NCBI GenBank assembly: GCA_023430975.1
Contig: JAEYYB010000118.1
Span: 40,673-104,672 of the forward strand
Length of the DNA: 64,000 nucleotides
DNA from: Bacillota bacterium
GTDB lineage: Bacteria; Bacillota; Clostridia; Acetivibrionales; DSM-2933
Direction of reading: 5' to 3'
Part shown: one piece after another, positions 51,970 to 60,323 of the stretch
How positions within the stretch are numbered: the stretch's first letter is position 1
Layout of the letters: each line of letters begins with the position of its first letter
Position numbers and translations under genes: made by a program
The notes under the pieces: model-generated
The model's database searches: none
Told to the model about the DNA's origin: nothing
Seen by the model: the letters and a program-made list of their open reading frames with translations, nothing else

Positions 51970-54393
51970 TTAAATAACTACTTCAGGGTAATTGGATGAT
52001 GTCATGCTAAAATGTTTTGCAATTATGAGTATATCGCTCATATTTATTGTTCCGTCTGTATTAAAATCCTGCTCAGCTACATACTTGGCTGTATCGGATG
52101 TGGAGCCGAAAGCTTTTGCAATTTCAATAACATCAGCCATGTTTATTGCTCCATCCTGCACCCCACCTTTTGTAATGTCACCAGCCCAAACATCAACTGG
52201 AGATGATGATGTGCCGATAGTACCATTTTTACTTATAGGAATGTCTTTTATTATTCTTGTAAGATAGCCTGGTTTGCTAATCTTAAGATCAAATGTAGCA
52301 GAATTAAGTATTGGGTTCCTTATTTCAAAGTAACCGTTCTCATCTGTTGTTGCAGATATAGAAACATCTCCGGAAACCTCAATCTTAAATCCGGACTTTA
52401 CTTTTGAAGCAACTGCAGCTGAATATGTGAAATCAGGTGCAATATAACCCTTTGTTTTAGGAACAGTGCCTGATGGCACCGGAGTATTTGTTGGCTTAGT
52501 AGTGCTTGGCACAGGTGTTTCACCAGGTTCAAGACCTGCCACTTTGATACCATCCTTGTATATTGCTATTTTATCTGTCTTAGTATACTTGGTTGTAGAT
52601 AGATCAGCAATTGAGTAGTCGTTTGCTGCATTCCATTTACCGCTGTAGTTTGCCAGGCAGAACTGAACATAGCTTCTTGAATACAGCTTTTCATTAGGGA
52701 AAGAAAACTCTATGTAATATATATTCTTTGCCTTGTCAAAGACTTTTACTTCCCCATACTTAACCCCTTTTATCGGTGAATAATAAATGTCTGCCTTTGT
52801 AGATGTAGGATCAACATTGGCACTTACCAGCTCCGACAAATCCATGAAGTATCTGAAAGACAATCCTGTTTCAAATCTTGGCGGTGCTGTCAAAATGTTA
52901 TACAAATTTAAATCGATTACTGTACTCTGAGCATCCTGCTTGTAAATCTTTGCTTCAGCGTAATAAAGATCAGGGTCGCCCTCAATTCCAGGTGTCGGTT
53001 CAGGTTTCTGCCCTGCCCCATAATACTTTGACATACCTGCAAGAGCACCTACAAGACCTGCGTTATAGTCAAGGCCCGTTTCGGTATAAACGTATTGGTC
53101 TATGTCATCATAATAATTACCCGATTTATCCGGTCCGCCTACCAAAGCACCATATAAAATATGCCTTTCAGGTGCCACTTTCTTTTCGTCTGCCGGCGGT
53201 CCCTCAAGCATGCCGCTTGCTGCCCTGTGATGCGGGAATTTGGGATATTTATTACCAAAACCTACCATGTATGACATGTTATCAGGGTTTTTACCGAGAA
53301 TAAAGTCTATCTGGCTTTTTGCATAATCAAGATATTTCTGATCCGGTTTTATCTTATAGTATGTAAGTGCGAGCATTGATTCTGCCGCTGGATATTTAGC
53401 AACACCCCAGCTGTCAAGATAGCTTAAACCGCCCGGAACTTTTGACAGGGTATTCATCCAGTAATCAAGATTTTCTTCAACCATTGTTATATACTTGGGC
53501 TTCTTAGTTATTTCTGCCATCTTTAAAGCAACTCCGCCAAATATATCATCCCAGCAGTTTGTCCAATGGTTCTGGTAAGTGTTATCTCCACCAAGACCTT
53601 TTTCAGCCATGAGCTTTTCTATGTCATCCATGTATTTCTGTTCATTTGTAGCAATGTAGAGCCAAATTCCACCCCACATGAGTTCATCATAGTAGCTTCT
53701 GGGAAGATAATAACTCTGACCTTTGCTGTTTCCTCTATAAGCCTGACCGAATGCATATAAATCTTTTGCATATGTAAGGCATTTTGCAGCATATGTAGGA
53801 TCACTATCCTTCATATTGAGATATGTAAGTGCCAGTGTAGCAGCAGCTGAGCCAGCTACGTCAGAACCTGGGTTTGAAGGTGTTGCAGCATAATATGCTG
53901 GTCTGTCATAAGTTTGAAGCTCTGGAGGTCCCCAGAATTTGTGGTCTTCATCACCATCACCCAATTGATAATAGAATGTTGTCTTGTTTGGGAAACATTT
54001 CATAAAATAATCAGCAAAATGTTTCACGATATTAAGCATGTACTTGTCCTGTCCCTTTTCAATAAAGGTATCCTTGAACTCATAATACGCCCACGCGAGT
54101 GCAGAAGCAGATGTACACTGAGGTAAACCGAATTTTACATGGTCACCGCAGTCGTGAAATCCACCTGTAAGGTCAAGATTCACATCCTTACCATCTTCTA
54201 TATGGCAGGGTCCACGCCATTTGATCCTGTTCTCACCAGCATCAGGTCCGCACCAGTTTGCCTCATAGAAAAGAATGGATTTTGCAAATGCATCAACATA
54301 ATTGAGGTCACCTGCAGCAGCGGATGCAGTTTTTGGGATTATACTTGTGACATAAATCACAAGCAAAGCAATAATTATACACTTTTTCTTCAC
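51970..54393 (-). CDS. Cellulosomal family-9 endoglucanase: GH9-CBM3c-X-dockerin (second copy type)
   Basis: 807 residues. Signal peptide (1-26), GH9 domain about 30-465 with the Asp pair D81/D84 in DCGDHVKF, FPHHRAA and the acid Glu in TETGLDYNAG, a CBM3c about 475-615, a Pro/Thr linker (PVPSTTKPTNTPVPSG), an X module (KSGFKIEVSG, TTDENGYFEI, KPGYLTRII), and a dockerin (GVQDGAINMADVIEIAKAF, DFNTDGTINMSDILIIAKHF). It differs clearly from the 3193 enzyme (two Cys pairs near the active site, WCGP...GPCH) and so is an older paralogue, not a fresh duplicate. Cellulose hydrolysis outside the cell on a scaffoldin. No shared regulatory site with the first GH9 was found. Confidence 0.95.
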   Translation of the reverse strand: MKKKCIIIALLVIYVTSIIPKTASAAAGDLNYVDAFAKSILFYEANWCGPDAGENRIKWRGPCHIEDGKDVNLDLTGGFHDCGDHVKFGLPQCTSASALAWAYYEFKDTFIEKGQDKYMLNIVKHFADYFMKCFPNKTTFYYQLGDGDEDHKFWGPPELQTYDRPAYYAATPSNPGSDVAGSAAATLALTYLNMKDSDPTYAAKCLTYAKDLYAFGQAYRGNSKGQSYYLPRSYYDELMWGGIWLYIATNEQKYMDDIEKLMAEKGLGGDNTYQNHWTNCWDDIFGGVALKMAEITKKPKYITMVEENLDYWMNTLSKVPGGLSYLDSWGVAKYPAAESMLALTYYKIKPDQKYLDYAKSQIDFILGKNPDNMSYMVGFGNKYPKFPHHRAASGMLEGPPADEKKVAPERHILYGALVGGPDKSGNYYDDIDQYVYTETGLDYNAGLVGALAGMSKYYGAGQKPEPTPGIEGDPDLYYAEAKIYKQDAQSTVIDLNLYNILTAPPRFETGLSFRYFMDLSELVSANVDPTSTKADIYYSPIKGVKYGEVKVFDKAKNIYYIEFSFPNEKLYSRSYVQFCLANYSGKWNAANDYSIADLSTTKYTKTDKIAIYKDGIKVAGLEPGETPVPSTTKPTNTPVPSGTVPKTKGYIAPDFTYSAAVASKVKSGFKIEVSGDVSISATTDENGYFEIRNPILNSATFDLKISKPGYLTRIIKDIPISKNGTIGTSSSPVDVWAGDITKGGVQDGAINMADVIEIAKAFGSTSDTAKYVAEQDFNTDGTINMSDILIIAKHFSMTSSNYPEVVI

Positions 54394-54594
54394 ATATAAT
54401 ACCCCCTATTCAAAATTTCTCTACAACTTAAGATAATCTTACCATATTTTATTATGCTCTACAATTCAATGAGTTGGTCAAAAATTGTCATTATTTGAAA
54501 TATATATTTAATATAATTTAAAAAGATTATATAATAATATGGGGATACCTAAATTACTGGATATTAACTTCTTATACGAGGAGGTTTATATTAT

Positions 54595-54849
54595 ATGAAT
54601 AAAGAAATAAAATCTTCAGTTGAAATGACTGATGAAGAATTAATGGACATGTTTGGTGGCTTTGAAAATGCTAAAATCGATTCAGCTATTATTGTTGAAC
54701 CAATTGACATTAAGCCATTATACGGAATAGAACCGCCGATTGTTGTTAAGCCTTTGTACGGCATCAAAGTTCAGCCATTGTATGGAATCAAGCCATTATA
54801 CGGGATCAAAAGTCAACCGCTGTATGGAATTGATCCTATTAAATACTAA
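54595..54849 (+). CDS. RiPP precursor peptide with five PLYGI repeats
   Basis: 84 residues. A leader MTDEELMDMFGG ends in a double glycine (G21-G22), the usual cut site of C39-peptidase exporters. The 62-residue core is built around PLYGI five times (41-45, 53-57, 61-65, 67-71, 75-79), mostly preceded by Lys or Gln, and has no Cys, Ser-rich or Thr-rich part. The five repeats use five different codon sets (for example CCA TTA TAC GGA ATA and CCG CTG TAT GGA ATT), showing selection on the peptide sequence. The genes downstream are a radical SAM/SPASM enzyme and a peptidase-exporter. GAGGAGG stands 10 bases before the ATG. Confidence 0.88.
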   Translation: MNKEIKSSVEMTDEELMDMFGGFENAKIDSAIIVEPIDIKPLYGIEPPIVVKPLYGIKVQPLYGIKPLYGIKSQPLYGIDPIKY

Positions 54850-54919
54850 TTGTCATATTTTTAAATAATAATGCACATTATGTAAAATAATGCGACATAG
54901 ATACATAAATTAAAATCCC

Positions 54920-54942
54920 TTGCGGCATAGTATATACCGCAA
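54920..54942 (+). promoter_or_regulatory. Stem-loop between precursor and maturase genes
   Basis: TTGCGG (54920-54925) pairs with CCGCAA (54937-54942). There is no T-run, so it may be an mRNA processing or partial-termination site setting precursor/enzyme ratio. The stem is short. Confidence 0.35.
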
Positions 54943-55076
54943 TTCTCTAGGCATAAACAAATTGTCCAGTATATTTAGATAAAATGGTGCATGGAAGAAT
55001 CATTATTAAACGTAAATTAATATTTTTCCATTCACCATCCCCGCATAATTATCCATTTTCCACAAGGAGGAGTTTT

Positions 55077-56612
55077 ATGAGTATAGATTTCAGGCCTATA
55101 ACAGGCGTATGGGAGATAACAATGGGATGCAACATGAGGTGCAAACACTGCGGATCTTCATGTGAAAATCAGTTAAGCGGAGAGCTGACAACAGATGAAG
55201 CCTTAAGTCTTTGTGATGACTTGGCAAAGCTTGGATTCCAGTGGCTTACCCTTTCCGGCGGTGAGCCGACTACAAGGAAAGATTGGGATATAATTGCAAA
55301 AAGGCTCAATGATAATGGCGTTATTCCCAACATGATCACTAACGGTTGGCTTATGGATGAAGAAATTGCAAAGAGGGCCAAATCCGCTGGAATCAATACA
55401 GTGGCCATAAGTCTTGATGGTCTTGAAAAAACTCATGATTTTATTCGTCGTGAGGGTTCGTTCAAAAGGATAATGAAGGCTATAGACATTCTTGTTGAAA
55501 ATGGTGTAAACTGTTCAATTATAACCACTGTAAACAAAATGAACCTTGGTGAACTGGAAGAAATGCACAGTATTCTATCAGGTAAGGGTATTTACGGCTG
55601 GCAATTCCAGCTAGGCCTTCCTATGGGCAATATGGCAAAAAACAGTGATCTTGTGTCACAGCCTCACCACATGGATGATGTTATAAATTTTGCTTATAAT
55701 GTCATGCAAAAGAGCGATATTGATATACAACTTGCTGATTGTATGGGATATTTCAACAAAAAGGAAATAGCTGTCAGGAATAAATCCGATTCAACAGACA
55801 GATACGACTGGTACGGTTGCGGAGCTGGAAAATATGTTTTGGGAGTACTCCATAATGGTGATATAGTTGGATGCACATCTATAAGGGACAGAAACTTTAT
55901 AGAAGGAAATATTAAGGAAACTCCGATATTGGAGCTATGGAACAATCCAGAAAAGTTTGCTTGGAACAGGAATATTACAAAGGATATGCTTCAGGGTACA
56001 TGTAAAAAATGTCAGCATGGCAATCGATGCCACGGCGGATGCGGCAACACAAGGCTTACAATGGAAGGAACAATTTATGGGCAAAACAGGTACTGCTCAT
56101 ATAACCTTGCTGTACAAAAGGCTGAGAAGCAGTTTGAAGGCATTAATGATATTGATGAGCTTATGAAAAAGGCCAATAAATTTGCACCTCTAAACCAGCA
56201 CCAGCTTACAGGGATATTACTTGAAAAGGCATTATCCATTGCCCCGGAAAATGAAGAAGCACTTTCCCTCTTTGGTTATACTTCCTTCATGCTGGAAAAT
56301 TACAATGATGCTGCCCAGGCTAATAAAAAACTCCTTTCGAAGGACAGCAGCAATATCTATGCCAACAAAGGATACGGTCTTTCCATTGCAAGACTTGGAA
56401 TGGTTGATGAAGGCATCGGTTATTTAAAAAAAGCAATAGATTTGTCAAATGGAACATATCTTGATCCCTACTATGATCTTGCTGTGGTCTATTATGAGAA
56501 CGGAAGACTTGTGGAAGCAATTGAGTCCCTTGAGGAGGGTTTTAAGGTTTCCGAAGAGTTTAAGAATAATAATCAGGCATTTTATAATTTACTTAAGGAA
56601 GAACATGCATGA
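55077..56612 (+). CDS. Radical SAM/SPASM peptide maturase with C-terminal TPR region
   Basis: 511 residues. Radical SAM cluster C18-x3-C22-x2-C25 (CNMRCKHC), the SAM-binding SGGEP, then a SPASM domain with auxiliary-cluster cysteines (YGCGAG, VGCTS, CKKCQHGNRCHGGC, YCSYN). The last about 140 residues form TPR-like helices (NEEALSLFGYTSFMLENYNDAAQ, NIYANKGYGLSIARLGMVDEGIGYLKKA). It should modify the precursor, with the TPR probably binding the leader or multimeric substrate. No separate RRE/PqqD-like protein is seen. The longest frame begins 93 bases upstream, but AAGGAGGAG lies just before the ATG at 55077. The stop overlaps the exporter gene by 4 bases (ATGA). Confidence 0.92.
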   Translation: MSIDFRPITGVWEITMGCNMRCKHCGSSCENQLSGELTTDEALSLCDDLAKLGFQWLTLSGGEPTTRKDWDIIAKRLNDNGVIPNMITNGWLMDEEIAKRAKSAGINTVAISLDGLEKTHDFIRREGSFKRIMKAIDILVENGVNCSIITTVNKMNLGELEEMHSILSGKGIYGWQFQLGLPMGNMAKNSDLVSQPHHMDDVINFAYNVMQKSDIDIQLADCMGYFNKKEIAVRNKSDSTDRYDWYGCGAGKYVLGVLHNGDIVGCTSIRDRNFIEGNIKETPILELWNNPEKFAWNRNITKDMLQGTCKKCQHGNRCHGGCGNTRLTMEGTIYGQNRYCSYNLAVQKAEKQFEGINDIDELMKKANKFAPLNQHQLTGILLEKALSIAPENEEALSLFGYTSFMLENYNDAAQANKKLLSKDSSNIYANKGYGLSIARLGMVDEGIGYLKKAIDLSNGTYLDPYYDLAVVYYENGRLVEAIESLEEGFKVSEEFKNNNQAFYNLLKEEHA

Positions 56613-58786
56613 TTCTAAAAAAGATTTTAAGTTTTGCCGGAAGATACCCGGTAGTACGACAACATGATATAACAGATTGCGGTGCTGCTTGCCTTGCCTC
56701 GATAGTCAAATATCACGGCGGCAATATATCAATTGCCAAGCTAAGAGATTATTCAGGTACCGGTAAGGAAGGCACCACCGGCTATGGAATTGTGAAGGCT
56801 CTACAAAGACTTGGTTTTACTGCAAAAGGCCTTAAAATTGATATTGAACAACTTAAAAAAGAAGAATTCCCTCTAATAGCTCATGTAATAGCCGATCATT
56901 CAGGTAAAAAGCTTGAGCATTATGTTGTTGTGTACAAAATTGAAAATGATATTATAACCTATATGGACCCTGCTAAAGGGATAGTAAAATCTAAACTGTC
57001 CCTTTTTCAGGATATTTATACAGGAAGAATACTTTCATTTAAACCCGGAGAGCTTCTTAATATAAAGACAGAAAACAATAAGGCACTTTTTGATCTAATA
57101 ATATCAATTGTAAAAGTGCTTAAACTTCCTATTTTTATTATAGTTTTGATATCTTTTATCTTCTCTGGCCTTGGAATCTTAAGTACATACTACATGAAGT
57201 ACCTTTTTGATACGGTAATTGAAAAGGGAATTTTTAATGAGCTTACTTATGTCTCCCTTTTCTTTATAGGCATTTTCATAATACAGCTTCTTTTAGGTGT
57301 TATAAGAAGTCTTATGGTAACCAAATTGGCACTTAAGATTGACAAAGAACTTATGCTGAGCTATTTCAAGCATGTATTAAGGCTGCCCATGAGTTTTTTT
57401 ATATCAAGGAAAGACGGTGAGATCATATCCAGGTTTATGGATGCGTCCAAAATCCGCGAAGCCATTTCCGGCATTACCCTCACCCTTTCTATCGATACTG
57501 TCATTGCAATAGCCGGCGGGTTTCTTTTATTTATGGCAAACAGATTTCTTTTTTATATAACGCTATGTATTTTAGTTCTATACGCAATAACAGTATTATG
57601 CTTTATTAGGCCATTAAGAAAAATTAACACTCTACAAATGGAAAGCAATGCAGTCCTTACCTCCCATTTGGTTGAGAGCCTTAACGGCGTTGAAACCTTG
57701 AAATCCTTTAACGCCCTAAAAAAGACCGATATTGTTGCTGATACAAACTTTGATGATTTGATTAAAAAAGTTTATAAAGGCAGTATATTATATTCTGCCC
57801 TTACATCCATTACATCAGCAATCAACGGCCTTGGAACAATATTGATACTGTGGTTTGGAATTATTGAGATATCTGCCGGAAAGATGTCTACCGGTGACCT
57901 TCTTGCATTCAATTCTCTGCTCCAGTATTTCCTGACGCCTGTACGTAACCTTATTGATCTTTCTTCGGAAATACAGACTGCTGTGGCAGCTTCAAACAGG
58001 CTTGGTGAGATACTTGAAATTGAAGGAGAAAAGTATGTTGACCCTCAAAGAAATGTTGTTCCAGACAAGCTATTCGGTGATTTGAATATGGATAACATAA
58101 CCTTCAGATATGGCTATAAAAGGCCTGTAATTGAAAACCTCTCTCTTCAAATTAAAGCTGGTGAGAAGATAGCAATAGTCGGCGGCAGCGGATCTGGAAA
58201 AACTACTCTTGCAAGGCTTATTATGAATTACTACCTTCCAGAGAAAGGCACAATTACAATTGGTGGAAACGACCTTAGAAATATTCCCCTTGAACTTATC
58301 AGAAAGAAAATAGCATTTATTTCACAGGATGTTTTTCTTCTAAGCGGTACTGTAAAAGAAAATATAGCATTAGGTAATGCTGATGCAACTATGGAAGAAA
58401 TCATTGAAGCTTCCAAGCATGCAAACTGCCATGAATTTATTGAAAAATTACATTTAAAATATGAGACTCATATTGAAGAAAACGGTTCAAACCTTTCAGG
58501 TGGTCAGAGACAGCGAATTGCTATCGCGAGGGCTTTTTTGCTGCACCCTGATGTTCTTATCATGGACGAAGCCACAAGCAACCTTGACACAATAACCGAG
58601 GAAGCCATCTCAAACACCCTGGACCTGTTTGAGGGAAAGGTTACAAGGATTGTTATAGCACATCGCTTGTCCACAATAAAAAGGTGCCAGAGGATATTTG
58701 TTTTAGAAAACGGCAGAATATCCGAATCTGGCACCCATGATGAACTTATTGCTAATAATGGACTTTATGCTTCAATGTTCGAGTAA
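56609..58786 (+). CDS. Peptidase-containing ABC exporter (C39 bacteriocin-type)
   Basis: 725 residues. N-terminal C39 peptidase (Q18, catalytic C24 in DCGAACLA, H104, D120 in YMDPAKG), six membrane helices about 165-440, and an ABC ATPase (GGSGSGKTT, LSGGQRQRIAIARA, LIMDEATSNLDT). All catalytic residues are present. It should cut the precursor after GG and export the core. Translationally coupled to the maturase; ends 5 bases before the converging dockerin gene, without a visible terminator between. Confidence 0.95.
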   Translation: MILKKILSFAGRYPVVRQHDITDCGAACLASIVKYHGGNISIAKLRDYSGTGKEGTTGYGIVKALQRLGFTAKGLKIDIEQLKKEEFPLIAHVIADHSGKKLEHYVVVYKIENDIITYMDPAKGIVKSKLSLFQDIYTGRILSFKPGELLNIKTENNKALFDLIISIVKVLKLPIFIIVLISFIFSGLGILSTYYMKYLFDTVIEKGIFNELTYVSLFFIGIFIIQLLLGVIRSLMVTKLALKIDKELMLSYFKHVLRLPMSFFISRKDGEIISRFMDASKIREAISGITLTLSIDTVIAIAGGFLLFMANRFLFYITLCILVLYAITVLCFIRPLRKINTLQMESNAVLTSHLVESLNGVETLKSFNALKKTDIVADTNFDDLIKKVYKGSILYSALTSITSAINGLGTILILWFGIIEISAGKMSTGDLLAFNSLLQYFLTPVRNLIDLSSEIQTAVAASNRLGEILEIEGEKYVDPQRNVVPDKLFGDLNMDNITFRYGYKRPVIENLSLQIKAGEKIAIVGGSGSGKTTLARLIMNYYLPEKGTITIGGNDLRNIPLELIRKKIAFISQDVFLLSGTVKENIALGNADATMEEIIEASKHANCHEFIEKLHLKYETHIEENGSNLSGGQRQRIAIARAFLLHPDVLIMDEATSNLDTITEEAISNTLDLFEGKVTRIVIAHRLSTIKRCQRIFVLENGRISESGTHDELIANNGLYASMFE

Positions 58787-58790
58787 ATGC

Positions 58791-60017
58791 TTAAAATGCA
58801 TTTGCAGACTTAATAGACTTGGCATCAAAGCCTGTACCCCACTGATGAGTGGAATAAGAATTTTCAGAAATATACCCTGTTACTGCTACAAGCTGATTTA
58901 TGTAGTTTTCAATACCTGTTAAACCTTTACCGCTACCTATATCATAATTGCCATCTTCTGCAATGATCCCGTAAAAACCGCCTTCAATTGTATTTTTAAC
59001 AAGAATACCAGTAATTGTAACAGGTGCAGTACCTTGCAGTGATAAATCCTCGTAAAAACTGTTGAAGTGCTTGGAAACTATTACAACATCAGCCATGTTA
59101 ATAACACCATCATTATTAAAATCATTACCGGCCACATAAGCTGAATCATTGGATGTTGTGTTAAATGAAACAGCCAGGTTAACAATATCAGACATATTTA
59201 TTACATTGTCTTGTTCATAGCTTCCGTTTTGAAGTTTAACTGTATTCCCTGCCCACATCTCTATTGCTTTATTAATTGTATTAAGGCTTGTATCATTTGC
59301 AACCTCTTTAATTTCAACAGTTCTTGTTAAATAACCCTGCTTTTTTATTCTCATCTTATATCCTGATAAACTTTTAGGAACTCTTATGTCAAAATGACCA
59401 TATTTATCAGTAGTTGCGTAAGAGTACAATCCATCAACAGTTATATTAAAATCCTTGTTAAAATCAGATTCCATAACGTTTTTATCACACAATTCCGATC
59501 TGATATATCCGCTAATTTTATAGGAAGTAACATTTGGCTCTGTAGGAACAGCTACTTTTATCATATCCTTTTTGAAATCAATATATGTTACCTGATTAAA
59601 TTCTGTAAATTCATATTTCTGGCTGCTTACGTAAAGTTCTCCCGATTCAAGCTGTATAATTACCTTAAACAGTTTAGGTACCCCATAATATGTAAAGTTA
59701 TGTATCCTTTGGGTGACTCCATCAGATTGCCCTTCTAATGTCGCAAATAAAAGATATTCTCTTATGTGAGTAGCAAGCCATCCGTCTTCATTATATTTAT
59801 ATAACGGCATACTCTTGTATTCTTCCGAATAATTACTGTTTAACTCATCATAAGTAAGATTATCGCTTTTAGATAAGAGGTCTAGGTAATACTTGCCTTC
59901 CGGGACACCATTAACTGCAATATCAAGGGTAGGTTTTGGTCCTACATCGGCAAAAACGGAAATGCCTGCATAAAGGAACAGAATAAGTACACTTACACAC
60001 ATAATCACTTTTTTCAT
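58791..60017 (-). CDS. Secreted protein with internal X-dockerin and flanking unknown domains
   Basis: 408 residues. Signal peptide (about 1-23), an N-terminal domain starting ADVGPKPTLDIAVNG that resembles a Firmicutes membrane-protein ectodomain, then the X module (TTDKYGHFDIRV, KKQGYLTRTV), a dockerin (VINMSDIVNLAVSF, DFNNDGVINMADVVIVSKHF; about 265-330), and a C-terminal OB-fold-like domain (VTITGILVKNTIEGGF, LVAVTGYISE). The dockerin is inside the chain, not terminal. No hydrolase domain is recognised, so it may be a non-catalytic cellulosome part. It converges with the RiPP exporter gene. Confidence 0.8.
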   Translation of the reverse strand: MKKVIMCVSVLILFLYAGISVFADVGPKPTLDIAVNGVPEGKYYLDLLSKSDNLTYDELNSNYSEEYKSMPLYKYNEDGWLATHIREYLLFATLEGQSDGVTQRIHNFTYYGVPKLFKVIIQLESGELYVSSQKYEFTEFNQVTYIDFKKDMIKVAVPTEPNVTSYKISGYIRSELCDKNVMESDFNKDFNITVDGLYSYATTDKYGHFDIRVPKSLSGYKMRIKKQGYLTRTVEIKEVANDTSLNTINKAIEMWAGNTVKLQNGSYEQDNVINMSDIVNLAVSFNTTSNDSAYVAGNDFNNDGVINMADVVIVSKHFNSFYEDLSLQGTAPVTITGILVKNTIEGGFYGIIAEDGNYDIGSGKGLTGIENYINQLVAVTGYISENSYSTHQWGTGFDAKSIKSANAF

Positions 60018-60323
60018 AAAAAATCCCCTCCTAAGATTATAAATCTAGCACATCTGCTTTTTAAAAACATCTGTAAATCCATATTTAGCACGAAAAATGT
60101 TATTCATGATTAACAAAATTTTATCACATGTTTTCCAATTTTGCAATAGATTTAACAGAGACTTTATTGCCAGAAATGATGAAACTGGAGTAGAGGGAAG
60201 AAAGAAGTGACATACTTATCACCGTGAGTAAGATATTAGTTGCTTATTAAAAAGGTACTGGATTTTACATCAATTCGGTACCTTTTTAGCCAATCATGAT
60301 TAAGGTCACTTTCAAGAACGTTC
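60018..60323. other. Intergenic gap with a terminator, otherwise empty
   Basis: Between the dockerin gene start and the MCP gene end. A terminator (next entry) occupies 60249-60286; the rest is AT-rich promoter-type DNA with no repeat copy. Confidence 0.35.
60249..60286 (-). terminator. Terminator of the chemoreceptor gene
   Basis: AAAAAGGTAC (60249-60258) pairs with GTACCTTTTT (from 60278), 38 bases beyond the stop codon of the MCP gene. Confidence 0.75.
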
